Shown here: positions 55,916-64,000 of the stretch, in pieces
Numbering within the stretch: the stretch's first letter is position 1
Layout of the letters: each line of letters opens with the position of its first letter
The notes under the pieces: model-generated
Told to the model about the DNA's origin: nothing
Seen by the model: only the letters and a program-made list of their open reading frames with translations
The model's database searches: none
From: Euphorbia lathyris
Taxonomy: Eukaryota; Streptophyta; Magnoliopsida; Malpighiales; Euphorbiaceae
Length of the DNA stretch: 64,000 nucleotides
Assembly (NCBI RefSeq): GCF_963576675.1
Contig: NC_088913.1
Location: 2,175,001 to 2,239,000 of the forward strand
Direction: 5' to 3'
Translations under genes and position numbers: made by a program

Positions 55916-56012
55916 TTAAGCAACAAAAATTTATCTGAAATTTCTGTGAAACAAGGTGTTTTTAATCCGTTTGCTAAGGCGTGCAGGAAACAAAGAAGTT
56001 CTTAACCTGTGT

Positions 56013-57716
56013 ATGCGTAGAGCTGGACCTCCTATTTTTCCTATCGATCTCGAATTAGAGAGGACGTGTAGACGAAACAGAGCGGGAGCTTGACGTGCTA
56101 GACAGAGAGAAAGACAAAGAGAGAGAAGAATGGCTGGAAGGGTACCACCCGAACAACCAGTTCAACCAAACCAAGAAAAAGAAGGAGAGAATAACAACCC
56201 TCCTGTTATGCGAATCAGAGACTATTCGAGGCCAACCACAGAGGGACATTACTCATGTATCGTTTTACCCAATGAGGGGAACAACATGTTCGAGGTGAAA
56301 GGGTCCATGATACAGATGATCCAGGCCTCAGTACAATTTAATGGGTTTCAATCTGAAGATCCAAATGGGCATATTCAAGAATTCATCACGTTGTGCAACA
56401 CATTCAGATCGAACAGAGGTGTTTCTGATGATGTTATCAGACTGAAGCTGTTTCCTTTCTCCCTAAGGGATAAAGCGAAGAACTGGCTAAGAAATCTACA
56501 GCCAGGAACAATCACAAGTTGGGAAGAGATGGCGCGAGCTTTTCTGATGAAATATTTCCCACCTCGGCAGGCCACAAAACTGAGAAATAAAGTGTCTCGG
56601 TTCATACAAGAAGAGGATGAGTCGCTGGCAGAAGCCTGGGAGAGATATAAAGAGTTATTGAGAAGGGTGCCAAATCATGGTATCCCTATGTGGATGCAAG
56701 TGCAAAATTTCTACAATGGAGTGACCAACATTTACAAAATTCAAATCGAATCCATTGCTAACGGTAATCCAGATGATCTTGAGCCACAGGCTTTGTATGA
56801 CCTTATTGAGAAGGTAGTCAGCACAAGCTACAACTGGCACTCAGCCAGAAGTGAAGGGAAGAAGATGGGAAATGATGATGTTGTGTCAAAACTGACAAGT
56901 CAGGTAGAACAACTTGCTCGATAGCTGGGAAAGATAAATGTGTCTTCGATCCACAATGAACCACCATTCAATGACATTTGTGATTTTTGCAGAGGAGCTC
57001 ATTTCAATATAAATTGTCCCGGAGTTAAGCAGGGAAAGAGCGCACATGCCGAATGTGACTACGCAGGGTATAATCAAAGGAACCAGCCTAACCGCTATTC
57101 TAACACATACAACTCTGAAACCAGGAACCATCCAAATTTTGGATGGACAGGCCAACCAGACCAGCTGGGGCAACCACGGTATCAAGACCAGCCAAGGTAT
57201 TAACAACAGCAGGGAGGACAGTACTAAAGATAGCCTCAGCAGCACTACAAGCAACCTGTGCCACCAAAGGAAGACGTAGAGCCAGATATGAAAACAATGA
57301 TGATGCAGTTCATGAAACAGACATAAGCATCAATAAAACGTCTGGAAACACAGGTTCACCAGATAGCTGCATCCACATCAAAAGGAAAGGGAATAATGCC
57401 GAGCAACACAGAGCCAAATCCTAAGGGCGACGTCATGGCAATCACCCTAAGGTCTGGTAAGGAAACTCAACCAAATATTTTGACTTATAAGAATGCAGAG
57501 TGTGCAGGAACGTCCAAAGAAGCTGAAGGGGAGCAGGAACAGGCTGCTCTTAGTAATGAAGCAACAAGGAAGACAACCTGTGCAAGTAAGCCGGATCAAG
57601 AGGAAAGCGAAAGAATGTATAAACCACCACCGCCGTATGTTCCACATGTGCCATATCCAACGCGTCTAATCAACAAGAAGCTGGAAGAACAGAATTTGAA
57701 AGTGTTGGATACGTAA
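56013..57716 (+). pseudogene. Athila-type Gag (element D)
   Basis: Starts at ATG 56013 (MRRAGPPIFPIDLELERTC), which matches the Gag starts of E and G. A TGA at 56091 and a later ATG at 56130 split off the first 39 codons. The core is well kept: FKVKGSMIQMIQASVQF-like helix (read as FEVKGSMIQMIQASVQF), RLKLFPFSLRDKAKNWLRNL, MKYFPPRQATKLRNKV and VPNHGIPMWMQVQNFYNGV. A TAG at 56922 precedes a CX2CX3HX4C knuckle (CDFCRGAHFNINC). Further stops lie near 57201-57328. The tail reaches AITLRSGKE, the usual lead into pol. At least five lesions. Confidence 0.88.
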
Positions 57717-58612
57717 GGAAGTTACACATCAACATTCCTTTTGTAGAAGCACTGGCACAGATGTCGTCATACGCCAAATTCCTCAAAGACATCCTGTCAA
57801 ACAAAAAGAAACTGGAAAACATTTCCATGATACAACTCAACAGAGATTGTTCGTCTATACTGCAAAACAAGCAGCAGCTACCTAAGAAGCTAAAAGATCC
57901 AGGGAGTTTTTCTATTCCTTGTTCAATTGGAAAGCTAAATATTGAAAATGCACTATGTGATCTAGGAGATAGCATAAATATGATGCCTTATTCTGTATAT
58001 GCTAAACTCGGATTAGGAGAACCCCAACCTACTCGTATGTCTATTCAGTTAGCCGATCGTTCAGTATGCTATCCTAGGGGGGTTGTGGAAGATGTGCTAG
58101 TCAAAGTAGGGAAATTTATTTTGCCCGTTGATTTCATTATAATGGACATTGATGAAGACTTGCATGTTCCTATCATCCTAGGTAGACCATTCTTAGCCAC
58201 GGGGAAAGCATTGATAGACGTAGGCGAGGGACAATTGTTTTTAAGGATTAATGGGGAAGAAGTCATCTTTAAAATGAACGAGGCAATGAGACGTGCAAAT
58301 AATAATGATGACACATGCTGTTTCTTAGATGAATTTCAAAGTTTGTCTACTTTGCAGGAACAGGACACTCTAGAAACTTTGTTGGGAGAAGAGGTGAACA
58401 TATGCGAAGGAACAAGCTGTTCCATAGAATCCAACCTACCGACACCTCCTTTCGATTCTACTGTTCCTACTCATCAAGAACCACCGGAGATACCAACTGT
58501 GCCGGTGACTAAACCAGAATTGAAACTGTTGCCTGCACACCTCGAGTATGCGTTCCTTGAACCACCCAGTGGAAGTCCGATCATCATATCCTCAAAGTTA
58601 ACTCTTGATTAA
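57717..58612 (+). pseudogene. Ty3/gypsy aspartic protease region (element D)
   Basis: Joined to gag by a frameshift at about 57705. Landmarks are SYAKFLKDILSNKKKLE, the protease triad region CDLGDSINMMPYS and VPIILGRPFLATGKALID. The triad is Asp-Leu-Gly-Asp-Ser instead of the DLGAS of element G. This is unusual but leaves the catalytic Asp and Gly. A long linker ends at TAA (58610-58612), after which the same frame continues into RT, so the stop is a point lesion in a single polyprotein. Confidence 0.87.
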
Positions 58613-60521
58613 AAGGCGCAACTCATGGAAGTTTTACGAAGAAACAAGGATGCAATCGCATGGAAAATTGATGACATAAAAGGAATCAGTCCTGCAGTCT
58701 GTGTCCACAGAATCTTGATGGAAAAGGAGCACAAACCAACTGTTCAATCGCAATGCAGACTAAATCCCCACATGAAGAAGGTTGTGCGAAAAGAAGTGAT
58801 CAAGCTTCTCAATGCTGGCATTATTTACCCAATCTCTGATAGTGTGTGGACAAGCCCTGTTCACATTGTGCCAAAAAAGGGAGGAACAACAGTAGTCCTC
58901 AACGAGAAAGACGAGTTGGTGCCCATAAGAACGATTACAGGGTGGAGAATTTGTGTTGATTACAGAAAGCTCAATGAAGCCATGAGAAAGGATCATTTCC
59001 CTTTACCCTTCATTGATCAGATGCTAGAGAGGTTAGCAGGATATGCATTCTATTGTTTTCTCGATGGATATTCAGGATACAACCAAATCGCAATTCACAG
59101 TGAAGATCAAGAGAAGACAACATTCACATGTCCGTATGGGACCTATGCTTACAGAAGAATGTCGTTCGGGCTGTGTAACGCTCCAGCAACTTTCCAAAGA
59201 TGTATGATGTCCATTTTTCATGACATGGTGGAGCGGACCATAGAAATATTCATGGACGACTTCTCGGTTTATGGAAACTCATTTGATAGATGTCTAAACA
59301 ACCTCGAAGCTGTGCTTGTGCGATGCAAGGAAACTCACTTAGTCTTAAATTGGGAGAAGTGCCACTTCATGGTCATGGGAGGAGTTGTCCTCGGGCATAA
59401 AATTTCAGAGAAAGGGATAGAAGTGGACAAAGCGAAGGTGGAAGTAATCGAAAAGCTGGCTGTTCCGGCCAATGTAAAAGATGTGCGAAGTTTTCTGGGG
59501 CACACAGGGTTTTATCGCAGGTTTATCAAAGATTTTTCAAAAATTGCACTTCCCTTGTTAGCACTGCTTCATAAGGAAGCCGAATTCTCTTTCGATGCAA
59601 ACTGTTTGAAGGCGTTTGAGCTCTTAAAGACCAAGCTGATCAACTCGCCTATACTGGCAGGCCCAGACTGGGAGCAACCGTTTGAGATGATGTGCGACGC
59701 AAGCGATACTTGTGTGGGGGCCGTCCTTGGACAAAGGATAGCGAAAAAGTTTAGGCCAATTTACTATGCAAGCAAGACGCTAAACGATGCCCAGCAGAAT
59801 TACACAACTACAGAGAAGGAGCTGCTTGCAGTTGTGTATGCCTTCGACAAATTTCGACCTTACTTGGTGTTATCCAAAGTAGTTGTGCACACAGACCACG
59901 CTGCACTACGCTACTTGTTCGCAAAAAAGGATGCTAAGCCGAGATTAATCCGCTGGCTATTGTTACTTCAAGAGTTTGATCTCGAGATTAAGGATAAAAA
60001 GGGAACTGAAAATGTCACGGATGATCATTTGTCAAGGATCTCTCACCAAAGCAGCCAGGAACAACCAGAGATTCTGGAAAGATTTCCAAACGAACATCTA
60101 TATGCCGCACAATCTGCGCCATGGTTTTCCGATATTGCTAATTACCTTGCGAGTTCGCTCAAGCCACACAACCTGTCCACGAATCAAAGAAGGAAGTTTT
60201 TTTCTGAAATTAAATATTATTTTTGGGATGACCCTTATCTTTTCAGGTTGTGCGCTGATCAAATTATTCGAAGATGTATATCGCAAGAAGAGGGACAGGA
60301 TGTTCTAAGCCACTGTCATGACCGTGAAGCTGGAGGGCACCATAGCGCTAGCAGAACTGCAGCTAAGGTTCTTCAATCAGGTTTTTTCTGGCCAACACTT
60401 TTCAAAGATGCCCATCTGTTCGTTAGCACTTGCAATGAGTGCCAGCGAACAGGCAACATCTCGGCTAGGAATGCTATGCCCCTCAACAACATAGTTTTTT
60501 TGCGAGATTTTTGATATCTGG
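58613..60521 (+). pseudogene. Ty3/gypsy RT, RNase H and integrase N-terminus (element D)
   Basis: Open from the TAA to 60493. RT landmarks are [52 protein letters not shown] and the catalytic FMDDFSVYG. RNase H follows ([48 protein letters not shown]), then the integrase zinc region ([23 protein letters not shown]). An extra base in the T run at about 60494-60500 shifts the frame. At about 60521 the gypsy sequence ends at the codons for FDIW and copia sequence begins. The integrase core is absent. Confidence 0.9.
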
Positions 60522-61256
60522 CTCAAAGATATGCTGAGAAGTAAAAAATGTGGTATATTGACAGCGCATGCTCGAGGCATATGACTGGTGATGAAACTCA
60601 GCGTAGCTCAGCTATGTGACAATGGGAGAAAAGTTATATTTGATGACACTAGATGTAAAATATTCGAGGGTAAAACTAATGAGTTAATTTTAACTGCCCC
60701 TCGCATTGATAATGTCTTCATGCTGAACTTAGAGAAAAAGTTTTCAAAAACTGTATGCTTAGTATCAAAGGAAGAAAATTCCTGGCTATGGCACAGGAGA
60801 CTTGTTCATGTAAGCATGGACCTCCTGGCCAAATTAGCAAGAAAGCAATTGGTTGAGGGACTGCCAGAACTTAAATTTGAAAAAGATCAATTATGCCACG
60901 CTTGCCAAGCTGGAAAACAAACCAAACAATCTTTTCATAGCAAAAACATTGTCTCAACTAAGCGTCCATTAGAGTTACTACACTTGGATCTCTTTGGTCC
61001 AGTCCAGCCGCTAAGTCTGGGTGGAAGAAGGTTTTCCTTGGTCATTGTAGATGACTTTTCTCGGTACACTTGGATCATCTTGCTGCGTAGCAAGGATGAG
61101 ACCTTTGAGACATTTTCAAATTTGGTTAGAAAACTTGAAAATGATAAAGACCTAAAATTGGCTCACATCCGAAGTGATAATGGAGGAGAATTAAAAAACC
61201 AACAGTTTGTTGAATTCTGTGAAGCCAGCGGCATTGACCATAATTTTCTGCTCCTA
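60522..61256 (+). pseudogene. Copia protease remnant and integrase core (element C)
   Basis: The protease start (MWYIDSACSRHMTGDE, intact DSA triad) is cut short by a deletion of about 150 bp at 60599 that removes the rest of the protease and shifts the frame. From 60588 the frame holds SVAQLCDNGRKVIF, the zinc region (LWHRRLVHVSMDLL, CHACQAGKQTKQSF), and the DDE core with LLHLDLFGPV and IRSDNGGELKNQQF. A one-base loss at about 61250 shifts the frame before the catalytic Glu, which lies in the next segment (QQNGVVERKNRTL). Integrase would insert the DNA copy into the genome. Confidence 0.87.
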
Positions 61257-61686
61257 GGATGCCTCAACAAAATGGGGTTGTTGAAAGGAAGAACAGAACT
61301 TTGGTTGAAATAGCCAGGACAATGTTGAGTGAACATAGGCTTCCAAAGTACTTTTGGGGAGAAGCTGTTAACACAGCGTGCTATATTCTTAATAGGGCTC
61401 TTGTTAGACCTATACTAAAGAAAACCCCCTACGAACTTTGGAAAGGACGAAAGCCCAACATTGGATACTTTCGAGCCTTTGGCTGTAAATGTTTTATTTT
61501 AAACACCAAAGATAGCTTAGCTAAGTTTGACTCAAAAGCTGATGAGGCTATCTTTTTAGGCTACTCAACAAACAAAAAAAGCATACAGAGTTTTCAATAA
61601 ACGAACTCAAGTTTTAGAAGAGTCAGTACATGTTGAGTTCAATGAAACTAACCCTGCAGGAAGATATCTCCCGCTGACCGAGGATA
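61257..61686 (+). pseudogene. Copia integrase C-terminal region (element C)
   Basis: Reads MPQQNGVVERKNRTLVEIAR, FGCKCFILNTKD and EAIFLGYST. An extra base near 61573 in an A run shifts the frame. A deletion of about 214 bp at 61686, relative to element B, then removes the linker to the RT. Confidence 0.85.
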
Positions 61687-63278
61687 CCCTGATGACAAGA
61701 AACCAACTCAGGAGATACCTCAGCAACGTAGCCTTCGTCTCAGTTCAGGAACCAAAGAACTTCGCTGATGCTGAGGATGATGAATTCTGGATGAGCGCAA
61801 TGCAAGAGGAACTTGATCAATTTAGAAGAAACGATGTATGGGAGTTAGTGCCACATCCAAGGAGTCAGAAGACCATTGGAACAAGATGGGTCTTCCGCAA
61901 CAAGCTGGATGAACAAGGAAATGTAGTCAGGAACAAAGCAAGGCTTGTAGCTCAGGGCTACAGTCAGCAACAAGGTATTGACTACGGTGAGACCTTTGCC
62001 CTAATGGCAAGGCTAGAGGCTATTAGAATTTTATGCGCTTATGCAAGTTATATGAACTTTAAACTGTTTCAAATGGATGTTAAGAGTGCATTCCTTAATG
62101 GAGTTATAAACGAGGAAGTTTATGTTAATCAACCTCCAGGGTTTGAGGATCCTAAATTCCCAAACCACGTTTATAAACTCAAAAAGGCTATGTACGGCCT
62201 CAAGCAAGCACCACGTGCTTGGTATGAGAGTCTGACCACTTTCCTGCTGACTAGAAACTATGTCAGAGGCAAAGCTGATACAACCTTATTCATTAAGAGA
62301 AAGGGTAAAGATACCATGCTGGCTCAAATATATGTTGATGATATTATTTTCGGTGCTACTAATGAGTCAATGTGCAAGGAATTTAGCAAGCAAATGCAGA
62401 CTGAGTTTGAAATGTCAATGATGGGAGAACTCAACTTCTTCCTTGGACTTCAAATCAAACAAGGGAAAAATGGCATCTTCATCAGTCAAGCTAAATATGC
62501 CAAGGAGATATTGAAGAAATATGATCTTGAAAATTGCAAGCCAATATCTACTCCTATGGGCACTGACACTGTCCTTTGTGCTGACGAGAATGGTAAGTCG
62601 GTAGACAGCAAATTGTATCGAGGTATGATAGGCTCTCTACTTTACTTAACAGCAAGTAGACCGGACATTCAGTTCTCAGTATGCTACTGTGCTAGATATC
62701 AATCTAACCCTAAGGAATCTCATTACATAGCTGTAAAAAGAATCCTTAGATATTTGCAAAGCTCAGTGAACGCAGGTGTATGGTATCCCAGCACTCATGA
62801 TTTCACACTCGTTGGATACACTGACGCTGACTATGGACGAGACAAGCTTGAACGAAAAAACACCTCTGGAGGATGTCACTTCCTAGGAAGCTGTCTTGTA
62901 TCCTGGTTCAGTAAGAAACAGGCGTTAGTAGCCTTGTCCACCACTGAAGCTGAGTACATTGCTGCTGGACACTATGTTGCTCAAGTCCTTTGGATTAAGC
63001 AACAGCTTGAAGACTATGGTGTTCAAACAAAGACAATTGAGGTCAGATGTGACAACAAAAGTGCAATTGATCTATCAAAGAACCCAATTCAGCACAGCAG
63101 GATGAAGCATGTCAGCATCAGACATCACTTCATTAGAGACCATGTACTTAAAGGTGAGATCAAGCTGAACTATGTCCCAACGGATGAGCAGCTTGTGGAT
63201 ATCTTCACGAAGCCACTGGCTCGAGAGCAGTTCAGCATACTGAGAGAAGCCATTGGTATGTTTAATCCTCTTCAGTAA
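61687..63278 (+). CDS. Copia reverse transcriptase and RNase H (element C)
   Basis: A 528-codon uninterrupted frame from the linker ([19 protein letters not shown]) through RT ([52 protein letters not shown]) to RNase H ([47 protein letters not shown]). Both catalytic Asp pairs appear intact. The Tyr codon that is a stop in element B is present here ([11 protein letters not shown]). This is the best preserved copia RT-RH in the window, although separated from a working integrase frame. Confidence 0.93.
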
Positions 63279-63784
63279 ATTCCAGCTCTTAATATATATT
63301 CATGCTGAGTGAATTACCATGCTGAATGACTTATGCTATTACTTGTTGAGTGGATAGAAGTATGCTGAATATTTAATGATAAATGAATGAATATCACATA
63401 CTGAGCAAATATTGGCACCGAGTAGTTATCTCAAACCGAGAAATCAATTACTTAGATCATCCGTTTGTGAAAAACTGACCACTCAGAATATAAAACGTTT
63501 AGAATTCTAAACGCTGAGTATAAGATCCGTTGCATTTAATGCTAAAGCATGCGAATAGCCACCTAGGATGACGTATGCGCTGAATGTGTCATAAAAGCCT
63601 GGATCATTGTCGGTTGACAATCCCAAGGAAAAACTGACACATGGATTTGATAAGATCCACCTTTCACAGCTATAAATAATGGGCAAATCCCCATTTTAAT
63701 CTCTTTACACTTACCGAATTCTCTGGCATAAGCACTTTCTCTCTAAAAAAAACTCTCAAAACTTCCAAACCCCTCTCTGAAACT
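63279..63784 (+). promoter_or_regulatory. Spacer with candidate internal promoter (element C)
   Basis: Homologous to 2934-3418. CTATAAATAA lies at 63670-63679, 106 bp before the ATG at 63785, and is followed by a CT-rich leader with TCTCTCTAA and CCCCTCTCTGAAACT. No gene lies in the spacer. Confidence 0.5.
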
Positions 63785-64000
63785 ATGACTAAGATTTCCG
63801 TGAACATCTCCGGTGCCGGTCACCCTAAGACTAGTTCCGATGAACCTTCCAGGAATTCTACTCCGCCTGAAACGACTAAGGCCACTACACCGAGCAAAGG
63901 CAAAGCTGGCCAAGCCACCTCCTCTAAAGGAAAGCCGACCAAAGTCAGAACCTATACTAAGGTCTTCGAAAACGTTAGAGAGTGGAAGATTGACCACTCA
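63785..64000 (+). CDS. Env-position ORF of element C, open at the window end
   Basis: The first 72 codons (MTKISVNISGAGHP..) of the ORF also seen at 2436-2933. It is Ser/Thr/Pro/Lys-rich, then reaches YTKVFENVREWKI as the window ends. The function is unknown. It is intact as far as can be seen. Confidence 0.75.
   Translation, partial: MTKISVNISGAGHPKTSSDEPSRNSTPPETTKATTPSKGKAGQATSSKGKPTKVRTYTKVFENVREWKIDHS

Larger units (their letters stand above)
46603..60521 (+). mobile_element. Athila-type Ty3/gypsy element D, 3' truncated
   Basis: Contains the 5' LTR (split by element H), a tRNA-Asp primer site, gag, protease, RT, RNase H and the start of integrase on the + strand. It stops at about 60521 inside the integrase gene, where copia element C begins without any LTR between them. 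Gag and pol have multiple stops and frameshifts, so it is old and inactive. Confidence 0.88.
60522..64000 (+). mobile_element. Sirevirus-like Ty1/copia element C, 5' truncated
   Basis: Second copy of the element B family, in the opposite orientation. It begins in the protease-coding region at the fusion with element D and lacks the 5' LTR, primer site and gag. It continues past the window end through the env-position ORF. It keeps the integrase core that B has lost, but has two deletions and several frameshifts. Confidence 0.9.

Noticed and set aside
56130..60514. A functional gypsy element or domesticated gag-pol gene in D
   Set aside because: At least five stops in gag, a frameshift into protease, a stop before RT and loss of the integrase core argue against function.
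1..64000. Any host protein-coding gene, rRNA or microRNA gene
   Set aside because: Every long frame with a recognisable motif belongs to a transposable element, and the remaining intervals are LTRs or element non-coding regions.

Overview
This window is nuclear DNA from a flowering plant, probably a eudicot, and it is almost entirely nested transposable elements. I see no convincing host gene, rRNA, tRNA gene or CRISPR array. The plant assignment rests on primer-binding sites that match the 3' ends of plant initiator tRNA-Met and tRNA-Asp, on polyproteins of the plant-specific Athila, Tat/Retand and Sirevirus-like lineages, and on a plant-type L1 LINE carrying an RNase H domain. I cannot name the species.

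Layout. (A) 1-2435: the 3' end of a Tork/Angela-like Ty1/copia element on the + strand, with a 2.07 kb LTR. It sits inside the env-position ORF of (B), a Sirevirus-like copia element on the - strand (2436-21170). B is split by (G), a full-length Athila-type Ty3/gypsy element on the - strand (6449-18183). B itself lies in (T), an old Tat/Retand gypsy integrase gene on the - strand (21171-21687, resuming at 46573-46602). T is also broken by (E), 21688-46572, an Athila-like element without a polymerase. E has three LTRs and two internal units between one pair of GGTGT target duplications. Unit 2 of E contains a solo LTR (34083-35649) and a young non-autonomous Athila-like element (F, 37311-43786). 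T is interrupted again by (D), a + strand Athila-type element (46603-60521). The LTR of D holds another non-autonomous element (H, 46916-54924), and the LTR of H holds a 5'-truncated LINE (47694-49702). D is fused inside its integrase gene to (C), a second copy of the B-type copia element on the + strand (60522-64000).

The coding capacity is that of retrotransposons: Gag, aspartic protease, reverse transcriptase, RNase H and integrase. Almost every gene carries nonsense, frameshift or deletion lesions. E, F and H lack pol and could only have moved with enzymes from elements such as G or D, with which they share the tRNA-Asp primer site and LTR ends TGATRG..CTATCA or TGATG..CTATCA.

The least explained signals are these. 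(1) Short GC-rich hairpins built on a TACGCCCCGCGTA word are scattered through E. (2) GC-rich near-palindrome arrays lie in the U3 of each Athila-like LTR family. (3) F carries a tandem array of tRNA-Asp primer sites folded into hairpins. (4) F and H share a conserved ORF of unknown function where gag would be. (5) Env-position ORFs in two unrelated families are preceded by gene-like TATA and pyrimidine-rich leaders.
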